From Faecalicatena fissicatena (GTDB lineage Bacteria; Bacillota; Clostridia; Lachnospirales; Lachnospiraceae), in assembly GCA_001028025.1 (NCBI GenBank), contig LDAQ01000024.1, positions 1 to 36,593 on the forward strand: a stretch of DNA of 36,593 bases. Direction: 5' to 3'. A program made the position numbers and the translations under genes. Under the pieces are notes generated by a model. The model was not told where the DNA came from, did not search any database, and saw only the letters and a list, made by a program, of their open reading frames with translations. Positions 25,345 through 32,844 of this stretch are shown piece after piece; within the stretch, counting starts at the first letter, position 1, and each line of letters opens with the position of its first letter.

Positions 25345-26544
25345 TTATTCCATACCTGCGATACCATCATAAGAACCATACAGTGCGCTGAACACAGCCA
25401 CCATAACAAATGCCACCACGATTCCCATGATTATCAGCATGATTGGTTCCACATATGACACCATCTTATTGATTGCAATATCTGCGTCAAATTCCATGGC
25501 ATCCGCCGTTGCCAGCAGCATGGAGTCAAGACTTCCCGTTTCTTCCCCTACCCGGATTGTATCGGAGAGTTTTTTCACAAACCCATCCACCATATCCAGT
25601 CCATCGCTCAGGTTGTTTCCGGCCCGGACATAGGGAATTACTTCATCAAACTGCATATCTATGTAATCGTTGCCCACCGTATTTCTTGCAATCTGCAGTG
25701 CAGGCACGATCGGAATTCCTGCCGAATAAAGGGAACTTAGAGTCCTTGCAAACCGGGCGGTACAGATAATCTTCTGCAGCTTGCCGAACACTGGCATATG
25801 CAGAAGCACCCTGTGCCACTTCCGCCGGAACCCCGGTATCCTCAGCAGTGCCTTCCATCCGACCCAAATCCCCAGCAGTGCCGCTATGGCAAGAAACCAG
25901 TAGCCCTGCATAAAATCACTGATTCCATTGAGGATACGGGTAGGCAGCGGCAGAGTCTCCATGGTATCAAAAAGCTCCTGGAGCTGAGGCATAACAAACT
26001 TCGTCAGAACCATGACAACCCCAATAATCATCACACCCAGTATCTTCGGGTACACAAGGGAACTGGATATCTTTCCGTTCAGCCGGTGCTCCTTTTCGAA
26101 CATCAGCGCCATCTGCATGGATACCAGCTCCAGATTACCGCTGCTCTCTGCAGAGCGGTACATATAAATCATCAGGGGAGGAAATGCACCGTTCTGTGCC
26201 TCCATCGCTTCGGAGAGTGAGATACCCTGCCGGATCTGACGGACCATGTCCTCATAAACCTGACGCTCATTCGGCTTGATCGCCTCTCCATTTGCAATGA
26301 TATTAAGCGCCCTCACCAGAGTCACTCCTGCCCCAACCAACGTGGACAGCTGCCGGGAAAAATCAGCCAGCACCTTGGGCTTAAACTGCTTCCGGTTCTT
26401 CCCGGAGCGTACCTCCTTTGCCGAAAGCAGAAAAGCATCCTGGTCGTGAAGCCGGAGCTGCAGCTCCGCTTCGCCCCCCGCATTCATGGTGCCCGATATC
26501 TTTTTTCCATCTATCGTCTGAGCCTTATACTTGTATTGTGCCAT
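25345..26544 (-). CDS. pilC: Type IV pilus platform protein PilC (GspF family)
   Basis: A 399-aa polytopic inner-membrane protein on which PilB and PilT act to add or remove pilins. The opening MAQYKYKAQTIDGKKISG is typical, followed by two GspF cytoplasmic domains (about 60-180 and 265-385) and three hydrophobic segments (about 165-190, 210-232, 370-395). GGGAGG lies before the ATG. It is 42 nt downstream of pilD and 14 nt before pilMN in the same operon. Length and layout are standard. Confidence 0.93.
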   Translation of the reverse strand: MAQYKYKAQTIDGKKISGTMNAGGEAELQLRLHDQDAFLLSAKEVRSGKNRKQFKPKVLADFSRQLSTLVGAGVTLVRALNIIANGEAIKPNERQVYEDMVRQIRQGISLSEAMEAQNGAFPPLMIYMYRSAESSGNLELVSMQMALMFEKEHRLNGKISSSLVYPKILGVMIIGVVMVLTKFVMPQLQELFDTMETLPLPTRILNGISDFMQGYWFLAIAALLGIWVGWKALLRIPGFRRKWHRVLLHMPVFGKLQKIICTARFARTLSSLYSAGIPIVPALQIARNTVGNDYIDMQFDEVIPYVRAGNNLSDGLDMVDGFVKKLSDTIRVGEETGSLDSMLLATADAMEFDADIAINKMVSYVEPIMLIIMGIVVAFVMVAVFSALYGSYDGIAGME

Positions 26545-26586
26545 CAGACGTACCTCCCTTATTTTCCCTGTTTCGGTAATATTTTA

Positions 26587-27369
26587 TTATATCAGAATAC
26601 CCAAATACCAGTCAATCATCTGGTTCCCCCAGAGCAGGCCCAATATCATGCCCGCACACAGAAACGGCCCGAACGCAAACTGTTCCTTGCGCCCTTTCTT
26701 TTTCGATGCCAGCAGATAGATCCCGTACCCACCTCCCAGCAGGATGCCGAAAACCGCGGATGCCAGAACCATCCTCCCTCCAAGGAACAGCCCGCCCGCT
26801 GCCATCAGCTTGATATCTCCACCACCAAAAGCCCCTGGAATAACAATTGCCAGGAGCAGCATTGGCACACTGATGCATATCATGCCAATCAGCCTCTGCC
26901 CAATCGTGATCTCCCTCATCAAAAACATGCCCGCCACAGCCAGAACCACGATGGCAACTGAACAGCCATCCGCGATCTCCATGGTGTCAATATCCATCAG
27001 TGCAACGACTGTCAGAACCCCCGCGAAAGCAAATATCAGCACCGCTTTCACATAATCCCCACCGTAATATCCATAATACAGGGCGCAGAACAGGGCTGCC
27101 GCACCGCCTGCCGCCTCCGTAAGCGTATCCCGTACCCCGATCTTTCCGCTACAGTAACGGCACTTCCCTTTCAGGAATATATAGCTGAATATGGGAATCA
27201 AATCCGCAGCCCCCAGGTCATGGGAACATGCCGGACAGACCGAACGGCCCTTAATAAAAGACATTTTCTTAGGGACACGATAGACGATCACATTTAAAAA
27301 CGAAAACACACAGGCGCCTGCGAAAAATACAAGTATACACAGAAGCGCTTCACATATCATTAAGCCCAT
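26587..27369 (-). CDS. pilD: Prepilin peptidase/N-methyltransferase PilD
   Basis: A 260-aa integral-membrane aspartic protease that cleaves after Gly-1 of prepilins and methylates the new N-terminus. Visible: N-terminal helix then CPAC...CRYC zinc-binding cysteines (45, 48, 70, 73), catalytic Asp in LMDIDTMEIAD (about 126-128) and the second in FGGGDIKLMA (about 185), plus about seven hydrophobic helices. The frame is open to 27453, but that would add a basic non-family extension overlapping a terminator hairpin. The ATG at 27367-27369 follows GGAG at 8 nt and gives the usual length. Its substrates are probably the six prepilins encoded in this window. Confidence 0.94.
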   Translation of the reverse strand: MGLMICEALLCILVFFAGACVFSFLNVIVYRVPKKMSFIKGRSVCPACSHDLGAADLIPIFSYIFLKGKCRYCSGKIGVRDTLTEAAGGAAALFCALYYGYYGGDYVKAVLIFAFAGVLTVVALMDIDTMEIADGCSVAIVVLAVAGMFLMREITIGQRLIGMICISVPMLLLAIVIPGAFGGGDIKLMAAGGLFLGGRMVLASAVFGILLGGGYGIYLLASKKKGRKEQFAFGPFLCAGMILGLLWGNQMIDWYLGILI

Positions 27370-27420
27370 ATCATTTCTCCGTATTTTAATTTCAGAAGTA
27401 AAATTCCTCTTATGAAAACA

Positions 27421-27444
27421 AAAAAGTGCATGCTTCCACTTTTT
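27421..27444 (-). terminator. Second intrinsic terminator after the pilin gene pair
   Basis: Minus strand: perfect 8-bp stem AAAAAGTG/CACTTTTT with an 8-nt loop, followed by TTGTTTTC to complete a U-rich tail. It lies downstream of the 149-aa gene and upstream of pilD, in tandem with the hairpin at 27454-27493. Confidence 0.75.
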
Positions 27445-27453
27445 CCCTTTCAT

Positions 27454-27493
27454 AAAAAGGGGAATTCACCCGGTTTTGACCGAATAAATTCCC
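27454..27493 (-). terminator. First intrinsic terminator after the pilin gene pair
   Basis: Minus strand: stem GGGAATT/AATTCCC (27487-27493 with 27460-27466), enclosing an inner CGGT/ACCG hairpin and followed by CCTTTTT. It starts 10 nt after the stop codon of the 149-aa gene. Together with the next hairpin it should make the pilin mRNA much more abundant than the machinery mRNA. Confidence 0.75.
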
Positions 27494-27502
27494 ACTTCTC
27501 AT

Positions 27503-27952
27503 CTAATCAGCATATTGATGAATCTTCCGGTAGACTTCCCATGTATCAGTATCATCAGCTGAATCATACTGATACTGCACCAAAAATCTTCCCTTCTGAT
27601 AACTCATGGTATCTACGCAGTTCTTTCTGGTATTCCATGAAACTAAATGTATCTCCCCCTCTGCTCCAGAGAAACTGACAATATCTTCTTCTGCAGATTT
27701 GAGCATCCCGCTTGAACGGGTGCTGTCCATAATAGAGGTGGCTGAGCCGTAATACTCTAAACTGAGGAGATTCATGTTCAGAACAACATTCTTTGCTTCG
27801 CGCAGAGCCTGCCGCTCCTGAACTGACTGGTCCCAAATCCATAGGGTCGGTGCAAGAACCACTAGGGAGATTATCAGGACGATCAGAGCTGTTTTGCATG
27901 CTCTAAGGAACTTGTTTTTGTAGGTGAGGGATTCATAATTATTGTTTGGCAT
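27503..27952 (-). CDS. Unknown bitopic membrane protein of the pilin operon
   Basis: A 149-aa protein I do not recognise. Visible: a 20-residue polar basic N-terminus, one transmembrane helix (about 22-41, TALIVLIISLVVLAPTLWIW), a short coiled or helical region, and an extracytoplasmic domain of about 100 residues ending in tyrosine-rich strands (GRFLVQYQYDSADD, TWEVYRKIHQYAD). There is no prepilin cleavage motif (no G|F/S...E), so it should stay in the membrane and not enter the fibre. It is the only gene cotranscribed with the major pilin before the tandem terminators, which suggests a stoichiometric partner of the pilin, for example an assembly factor or pilin chaperone; that role is speculative. 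GGGGAGG lies 13 nt before the ATG, which is rather far. Confidence 0.7.
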   Translation of the reverse strand: MPNNNYESLTYKNKFLRACKTALIVLIISLVVLAPTLWIWDQSVQERQALREAKNVVLNMNLLSLEYYGSATSIMDSTRSSGMLKSAEEDIVSFSGAEGEIHLVSWNTRKNCVDTMSYQKGRFLVQYQYDSADDTDTWEVYRKIHQYAD

Positions 27953-27990
27953 ATGTAATTATGAACCTCCCCCCTAGTAAATATTACCTG

Positions 27991-28467
27991 CTAGTTTTTT
28001 GTAACTGTCCAGCCTGCTGCAGTTGCATCATCACCAGTTGTTGCATTCATATTCCATGTTGCTGTATAGTCATCATTATTATATACAAATGTTACAATTT
28101 CCGTATACCCCTGCGTGGCAGTTGTATCGCCATCCGCTACCGTAGCTGTTGTATATGTAGCAAATGGTGCCGTCAATCCAGTGGTTCCAGTTGGAACAAC
28201 CGGCACTCCATTTACTGTATAATTTTCATCTAATGGACTCATTCCGGTCTGATCACTAGCCTGCCCAGCAGCATAATCTGCCTGCAGCTGTGAAAGGATT
28301 GTAGCCGCATCTGCTTTACAGTTTGCCTTATTTGCTTTGTCTACATATCTTAATAAACTTGGCACGAGAACTGCTGCAAGAATCAAAATGATTACAATTA
28401 CAACAATCAGTTCTACAAGCGTAAAGCCTTTCTTATTTTTGGCTTTCTGCCTTAAATTTTTCAACAT
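27991..28467 (-). CDS. pilA: Major type IV pilin
   Basis: A 158-aa prepilin: 14-residue basic leader MLKNLRQKAKNKKG, cleavage before FTLVELIVV with Glu+5, a hydrophobic alpha-1 helix continuing through LVPSLLRYVDKANKANCKADA, and a Thr/Asn/Gly-rich beta domain. One Cys follows the helix (about residue 46), so no intramolecular disulphide is expected. The frame continues upstream to 28554, but the ATG at 28465-28467 has CAGGAGGA 7 nt before it and gives a normal leader. It is first in the operon, with its own strong promoter and tandem terminators after the next gene, so it is most likely the bulk fibre subunit. The gene symbol is generic. Confidence 0.9.
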   Translation of the reverse strand: MLKNLRQKAKNKKGFTLVELIVVIVIILILAAVLVPSLLRYVDKANKANCKADAATILSQLQADYAAGQASDQTGMSPLDENYTVNGVPVVPTGTTGLTAPFATYTTATVADGDTTATQGYTEIVTFVYNNDDYTATWNMNATTGDDATAAGWTVTKN

Positions 28468-28519
28468 ATAATTTTCCTCCTGAATAATTATCTTCGTCCT
28501 CCCCTTGCACCGTTTAGAA

Positions 28520-28531
28520 TCACATATGTGA
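28520..28531. promoter_or_regulatory. Perfect 12-bp palindrome in the pilin leader
   Basis: TCACATATGTGA, a perfect palindrome in the 5' untranslated leader of the pilin gene, about 55 nt upstream of the start codon. It shares the CATATG core with the hairpin at 28545-28569. It could be a regulator half of a paired operator or part of an RNA structure. Confidence 0.5.
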
Positions 28532-28544
28532 CCCACGGAAGAAC

Positions 28545-28569
28545 CATATGTCATGCATCACGACATATG
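28545..28569 (-). promoter_or_regulatory. Hairpin in the pilin mRNA leader
   Basis: Perfect 8-bp stem CATATGTC/GACATATG with a 9-nt loop, beginning about 18 nt after the -10 element. It lies within the first 45 nt of the predicted transcript, so it is likely an mRNA-stabilising 5' hairpin or an operator for a dimeric regulator. Confidence 0.5.
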
Positions 28570-28586
28570 AAACTGATACTGCTTTG

Positions 28587-28616
28587 ATTTTACCCCTGTT
28601 TGTCAGTTTTTGTCAA
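28587..28616 (-). promoter_or_regulatory. Sigma-A promoter of the pilin/pilus operon
   Basis: Minus strand: consensus -35 TTGACA (28611-28616), 18-nt spacer, -10 TAAAAT (28587-28592). Oriented toward the major pilin gene with a leader of about 115 nt. No other comparably good promoter is seen ahead of pilD, so this one may drive the whole 23-kb cluster by read-through. Confidence 0.8.
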
Positions 28617-28720
28617 TATGTGGCGACTTATTTGCCCTATTACTTTTTAATTTTCATGAGATTTCATGCCATTATTTGCGCTTTCTTTGCGCTTCATTCA
28701 CGATCTCTTTGCACGTGCCA

Positions 28721-28771
28721 TTCAAAAAACATATGATATGAGCAGGCAGGCCTGTTTTTTCAACCCATATC
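28721..28771 (-). terminator. Likely terminator of the MBL-fold hydrolase gene
   Basis: Minus strand, starting 12 nt after the hydrolase stop: stem GATATGGG/CTCATATC (8 bp including one G-U pair), inner CAGG/CCTG pairs, then ATATGTTTTTTG. The U-run begins a few bases after the stem, so it fits imperfectly but plausibly. It insulates the pilin promoter just downstream. Confidence 0.5.
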
Positions 28772-28782
28772 AGAACCGTTTT

Positions 28783-29583
28783 TTAAATCAAAAACACTTC
28801 CTGATCATCGGGTACAAATAGATTTCCACTGTAGTATTTTTTTCCTTCTTCAGAATATAGTTTCTTCCTCTCCCCCAAACGAGTGTCTTCTGTGTGATAA
28901 AGAATCAGATTCGAAGCCTTCAGCTCTTCAGCCAGCTCACAGGCTTCCCTCACCGTACTGTGGTGCTTTTCATATGGTTTGAATTTATCAGCTTCACTAT
29001 AGAGACAGAAAGCCTCATGCATCAGCCAGTCACTGTCCCTGACATACTCTGCTTCACATGGATTATATGGTTCATCCCCGCAGCAGGACAGCTTTTTCCC
29101 ATCCCTGGTATTCAACGAAAAGCCAAACTGTTTCGCCTTTGTAGAACCAATATCAAAAAAGGTAACCTCACAGTCCAGTATTTGTTTCTTATCGCCGCTT
29201 TCAAGTGGTATCAGCTGAATTCGCCCTCCGATATGCTGCGTCACCTTTTTCATTATAGTCAGCTCCGCAATCGTTGTAATCGTCGAAATCAGCCCGCTAT
29301 GGCAGTAAATCCGAACATCACCTTCATATTTCCCCTGATTCATCTTCTGTCCGATCATTCTTATAAGCCAGAACAGCCCCAGCAGATGATCTATGTGCTC
29401 ATGTGTTATAAAAATATCGTGAATCTCTTCGAGTGGTATTTGTGTGTCTTTCAGAATACGCAGTATCTGATTGCCACCCCCTGCGTCTACCAGAAAATGC
29501 CTGTGATCTTCCGAAAGAGCAAAGCAGGTATTGTAACATTCTGTCACCGTTGCGTTCCCGGTACCCAATATTGTCAATTTCAT
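28783..29583 (-). CDS. MBL-fold metallohydrolase (RNase Z-like)
   Basis: A 266-aa enzyme of the metallo-beta-lactamase superfamily, RNase Z/ElaC branch. The start MKLTILGTGNA, the LVDAGGG strand (31-37) and the metal-binding HEHIDH motif (61-66) are clear; later ligands fit GDEP (about 170), the LMHEAF strand and the C-terminal LILYHTED histidine. The exosite arm of true tRNase Z is not obvious, and the small size suggests a general phosphodiesterase or a lactonase-like hydrolase; the substrate is unknown. GGAG precedes the ATG. It is transcribed on its own between the reductase and the pilus operon. There is no sign that it belongs functionally to the pilus. Confidence 0.85.
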   Translation of the reverse strand: MKLTILGTGNATVTECYNTCFALSEDHRHFLVDAGGGNQILRILKDTQIPLEEIHDIFITHEHIDHLLGLFWLIRMIGQKMNQGKYEGDVRIYCHSGLISTITTIAELTIMKKVTQHIGGRIQLIPLESGDKKQILDCEVTFFDIGSTKAKQFGFSLNTRDGKKLSCCGDEPYNPCEAEYVRDSDWLMHEAFCLYSEADKFKPYEKHHSTVREACELAEELKASNLILYHTEDTRLGERKKLYSEEGKKYYSGNLFVPDDQEVFLI

Positions 29584-29662
29584 AACTATCTCCTGTACTT
29601 TTTTCCTGTCTGGTCCTGAAGTAATCCCCTCAGTATCGCATCATCGTCTGCCTGTCACCGGT

Positions 29663-30523
29663 CTATTCATAGTATTTCATAAGTGCCTGTGTCCCCAGTT
29701 CCCCGTATCCCTCTGCCTCGAGTTCTTCACAGTTTGCAAGCACCTGGCTGAGCATCCCCAGATCCAGTTCGCTCATATTTGCTTCAATCAAAGCCAGCTT
29801 CATGTCTTTGATAAAATGCTTCATGAAAAAGCCCGGTGCATAGTCATCTGCCAGTATCTTTGGACCGAATGCCTCCAGCTGCCTGCTGCCCGCAGCCCCT
29901 GTGGATACGGACTTCAGTACAGTTTCCAGGTTCAGTTCCTTTGCCTTTGCATAAGCAAGCGCCTCACAGACACCTGACAGTGCCCCGGCAATCATGATCT
30001 GGTTTGCAAGTTTACAGTTCTGGCCGCAGCCTGCCTTCCCCTGATAATTGATATTTGTACCCATAGCTTCAAACAGAGGAAGACATACCTCGTAGTCCTC
30101 CCGGTCCCCGCCTGCAAGTATGGAGAGAGTGCCCTCTTTCGCACCCCTGTCACCACCGGTTACAGGGGCATCTATTACATGGTAACCTTTCTTTTTACCC
30201 TCCGTATATATTTTCTCTGCTATCTGCGGACTGGTAGTTGTCATATCAATCAGATACGCGCCCTCATCTGCACTATCCAGTATATTTTCCGCATCAAAAT
30301 ATACTTCTTCTACATCCTTCGGGAATCCTACAATCGTAATGACAGCCTCACAGCCCGCCACACAGCTCTTTATGGTATCGTGGAAAACCGCTCCTTCCGC
30401 AGTTAAATCCTCTGTTTTCGCTTTATCTCTTGCATAGATATGCAGTTCAAATCCCGCTTTCATCAGATTACGCACCATGGATTTCCCCATGATACCAACT
30501 CCTATAAATCCTATCTTCTTCAT
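29663..30523 (-). CDS. garR: NAD(P)-dependent beta-hydroxyacid dehydrogenase (tartronate semialdehyde reductase-like)
   Basis: A 286-aa cytosolic dehydrogenase. The N-terminal Rossmann motif GFIGVGIMGKSM (5-16) is followed by the family signature DAPVTGGDRGAKEGTL (118-133) and the catalytic-lysine motif GCGQNCKLANQ (165-175, Lys171). This is the 3-hydroxyisobutyrate/tartronate-semialdehyde reductase family. With glycerate kinase and a CdaR regulator close by, reduction of tartronate semialdehyde to D-glycerate is the most likely reaction, so I give garR with moderate confidence. A promoter (30647-30675) and a 120-nt leader precede it; GAGGGTG lies upstream of the ATG. It is divergent from the second pilin gene. 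Confidence 0.85.
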   Translation of the reverse strand: MKKIGFIGVGIMGKSMVRNLMKAGFELHIYARDKAKTEDLTAEGAVFHDTIKSCVAGCEAVITIVGFPKDVEEVYFDAENILDSADEGAYLIDMTTTSPQIAEKIYTEGKKKGYHVIDAPVTGGDRGAKEGTLSILAGGDREDYEVCLPLFEAMGTNINYQGKAGCGQNCKLANQIMIAGALSGVCEALAYAKAKELNLETVLKSVSTGAAGSRQLEAFGPKILADDYAPGFFMKHFIKDMKLALIEANMSELDLGMLSQVLANCEELEAEGYGELGTQALMKYYE

Positions 30524-30557
30524 TTTATCACCCTCGTCTTCTTTTTTCGGAAATCAC

Positions 30558-30629
30558 TTACATTCTTTCCGGATCGTAATTAATATCTTTCAGTATCTGC
30601 TCCGTAAATTCATATATGATTTCTTTCAA
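30558..30629 (-). CDS. Possible 23-aa leader ORF upstream of garR
   Basis: An in-frame stretch beginning with TTG and ending TAA, lying entirely within the predicted leader of the reductase mRNA. The encoded peptide is (M)KEIIYEFTEQILKDINYDP plus three residues, an amphipathic sequence that looks coding-like. No ribosome binding site is visible before the TTG, so it may equally be the tail of a lost gene. I keep it as a weak candidate. Confidence 0.2.
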   Translation of the reverse strand: MKEIIYEFTEQILKDINYDPERM

Positions 30630-30646
30630 TGCTGAAACATTATTTT

Positions 30647-30675
30647 ATTATAATATATCAGGAAACCTGCTACAA
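30647..30675 (-). promoter_or_regulatory. Promoter of the garR-like gene
   Basis: Minus strand: -35 TTGTAG (30670-30675), 17-nt spacer, consensus -10 TATAAT (30647-30652). The weaker -35 would suit activator dependence, possibly on the CdaR-type regulator encoded nearby. Confidence 0.65.
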
Positions 30676-30717
30676 TAGATAAAATTATCTTTCTATCCGG
30701 CACACTGATAAATTACG

Positions 30718-30746
30718 TTGAAAACTCCAAATGAAAGTGCTATACT
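30718..30746 (+). promoter_or_regulatory. Promoter of the second pilin gene
   Basis: Plus strand: -35 TTGAAA (30718-30723), 17-nt spacer, -10 TATACT (30741-30746). The start codon is 41 nt after the -10. It is divergent from the garR promoter, with 42 nt between the two -35 elements. Confidence 0.75.
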
Positions 30747-30787
30747 GTAGCCACAGTTTACTAAAGAGAATATCTGGGGAGGTATTT

Positions 30788-31621
30788 ATGAAGCGAAAGA
30801 AAGGTGGATTCACCCTGGTAGAATTGATCGTTGTTATTGTTATCATATTAGTTCTTGCTGCCGTCCTTGTACCTTCACTTTTAAGATATGTGTCCAAGGC
30901 TAAAAACGCATCTGCAATCTCCGAGTGCAGCGAGGTGCTCCAGGCTTCCGCCCGGACTGCTGCTGATCTGGCCTCCGAAGGAACACTCACCTCGCAGATA
31001 TTGAATGACAGCAGGCCCATTATTCTACAACAGGCGAATGTAAGCGGTTCATTTAATACCGAGATCGAATTTGAGGAAGATGACGCGACAATATTGGCAT
31101 TTGAATATTTGTCCGGGAACAACCTTCATGTAGTTTATGACATCAACCACGATCCACGCATATACGTAGATGAAGAAGGAAGCGCTACACTTACACGGAT
31201 GAACACCTTCATCAAACAGGCATCTGATTATATTACAGATCTAAAAAAAGATAATCCAAACTTAAATTCTCTTGACCGTCTCAAACTGATTGAAAACGCT
31301 GCAAAAAATGGTGGTCTTTTGTCAGTAACTGAGAGACAGAAAAAGGGAACTCCCTACGAAAAAAACGACTTATACTGGCATCCTTATTATATAGGCAGCG
31401 TTGGGCAGGAAAATCCCCCCATGGTTCTGTTTGCCAATACCGCTGCTGAAACACATGGCGGCTGGTCTGCTAAGTTAATCTATGTAGATGGAAAAGTTTA
31501 TCAGGCTCCCGATAAGAGCAACATAAACATTGCCGGCTGGGGAACCGGAAACTCACCTGTATACGACTATAATTCTTTGCAAACCTGGTTGGAAGACAAT
31601 AAATACACCGAAGTAAAATAG
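30788..31621 (+). CDS. Second type IV pilin, monocistronic
   Basis: A 277-aa prepilin: 7-residue leader MKRKKGG, cleavage before FTLVELIVV, Glu+5. Its first 29 mature-region residues differ from the major pilin at a single position, yet the DNA is full of synonymous differences; after the helix the two proteins are unrelated. The body (about 230 aa) is Asn/Asp/Lys-rich and ends in a region with many aromatic residues (DLYWHPYYIGS, GGWSAKLIYVDG, PVYDYNSLQTWLEDN). GGGGAGG precedes the ATG at 30788; the frame is open from 30731 but that start lacks a ribosome binding site. It has its own promoter and terminator and lies outside the pilus operon on the opposite strand. It could be an alternative major pilin or an abundant minor one. 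Confidence 0.88.
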   Translation: MKRKKGGFTLVELIVVIVIILVLAAVLVPSLLRYVSKAKNASAISECSEVLQASARTAADLASEGTLTSQILNDSRPIILQQANVSGSFNTEIEFEEDDATILAFEYLSGNNLHVVYDINHDPRIYVDEEGSATLTRMNTFIKQASDYITDLKKDNPNLNSLDRLKLIENAAKNGGLLSVTERQKKGTPYEKNDLYWHPYYIGSVGQENPPMVLFANTAAETHGGWSAKLIYVDGKVYQAPDKSNINIAGWGTGNSPVYDYNSLQTWLEDNKYTEVK

Positions 31622-31634
31622 TTTTATCAATAGC

Positions 31635-31690
31635 AAAAACCATCTGTTACCTGGCTGACTCAGCCGAATAGCAGGTGGTTTTATTTTTTT
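31635..31690 (+). terminator. Intrinsic terminator of the second pilin gene
   Basis: Long interrupted stem AAAACCATCTGTTACC with TAGCAGGTGGTTTT, capped by an inner GGCTG/CAGCC hairpin, followed by ATTTTTTT. It starts 14 nt after the stop codon. A strong candidate. Confidence 0.88.
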
Positions 31691-31785
31691 CCAAACTGCA
31701 TACTTCTAACATATGCATAATTTTTATAGTATTCATACCATAAATATATTACAATATACATATCATACGGACAGGAGGACTCTCT

Positions 31786-32844
31786 ATGGAACTTTCGAAA
31801 CAGCTTGCGGCGCAAATAGTCAATGCAGTTTACGAGGTAGTGGAAAACGACATCAATCTAATCAACACGTCAGGCATCATCATTGGCAGCACGAATCCCC
31901 GGCGCATCGGCACTTTCCATGAAGCTGGCTGTGAAGCTGTTAAAACAGGCACTCCCATCTTTGTAGACAACGGCCATACATTCAAAGGCGCACAGAACGG
32001 GATTAATTACCCGATTTTTCTGGACGGGCATCCCGTTGCCGCCATCGGCATCACCGGAAATCCGAATGAGCTTAAACAATTTGGTTTCCTGATCACTAAG
32101 ATTACGGAAGTGTTTCTCAAGGAGCAGCAGCTGAACAAAGAGCTTCTCTCCGAAAACCGCTCCCTGCATTATCTGATCACTTCACTTATTTATGACAATA
32201 TCCAGAACCAGAAGCAGCTGGAATTGCTCCTGGAGAAATATCAGATCGATCCTTCAAGTGAGTATGCCGCCATGTCTATCAAAATGCCGGACACCTCCCT
32301 TGAGCCTTCGCTGCGTTTTTATTTTGCCGCTCTGGGCTGCCGTCTTTCCCTCTATCTGTACCCTAATGAATGGATCGTAATATTTGACAGGGAAACCTTT
32401 GCCCGTTTTTCTTCCGATGAATTTGCCAGCAAATTTAAGGGACGTGTGTATTCAGGAATGGGGCCGTTTTGTACGCTCTATCAGCTGGACCAGTCCTACC
32501 ACAGCGCCCAGATTGCCAGGGAACATGCACTGCAGCTGAACGCCGTCTTCTGCAATATTGAAGACATTTCCATAGAATTCATCCTGGAAAGCCTTCCCGG
32601 CAATATTCAGAAGCTTTACGCAGATCATATCCTGAATTCACTGAATCCGAAGGAGCTGCACATACTGAAAACTTATTTCACCTGCAGCCTTTCTTTAAAA
32701 GACGCATCGGAGGCACTTTTTATCCACAAAAACACCCTGCAATACCAGTTGGATAAGATCGGCGAAAAAACCGGACTAAATCCCCGGGTATTCCAGGATG
32801 CGTTCCTTCTCCAGTTCGCACTGCTCTGCCGGCAGGATGTTTAA
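31786..32844 (+). CDS. cdaR: CdaR-family sugar diacid-responsive transcriptional regulator
   Basis: A 352-aa regulator. Residues 4-130 are the putative sugar-diacid recognition domain (LAAQIVNAVYEVVENDINLI, GIIIGSTNPRRIGTFHEA, GINYPIFLDGHPVAAIGITG). A middle GGDEF-like region follows, and a C-terminal PucR-type helix-turn-helix (about 285-345; LSLKDASEALFIHKNTLQYQLDKIG). CdaR activates glucarate/galactarate/glycerate genes in E. coli; in Firmicutes its relatives usually sit beside glycerate kinase genes, as here. AGGAGG lies 8 nt before the ATG. Its own promoter is weak: a possible -10 TACAAT at about 31750 lacks a good -35. Expected targets are glxK, garR and possibly itself. Confidence 0.88.
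   Translation: MELSKQLAAQIVNAVYEVVENDINLINTSGIIIGSTNPRRIGTFHEAGCEAVKTGTPIFVDNGHTFKGAQNGINYPIFLDGHPVAAIGITGNPNELKQFGFLITKITEVFLKEQQLNKELLSENRSLHYLITSLIYDNIQNQKQLELLLEKYQIDPSSEYAAMSIKMPDTSLEPSLRFYFAALGCRLSLYLYPNEWIVIFDRETFARFSSDEFASKFKGRVYSGMGPFCTLYQLDQSYHSAQIAREHALQLNAVFCNIEDISIEFILESLPGNIQKLYADHILNSLNPKELHILKTYFTCSLSLKDASEALFIHKNTLQYQLDKIGEKTGLNPRVFQDAFLLQFALLCRQDV

Noticed and set aside
28468..28590. c-di-GMP riboswitch in the pilin leader
   Set aside because: The leader lacks the conserved GEMM-I or GEMM-II core elements and shows only simple palindromes, although such riboswitches do control pilin genes in other clostridia.
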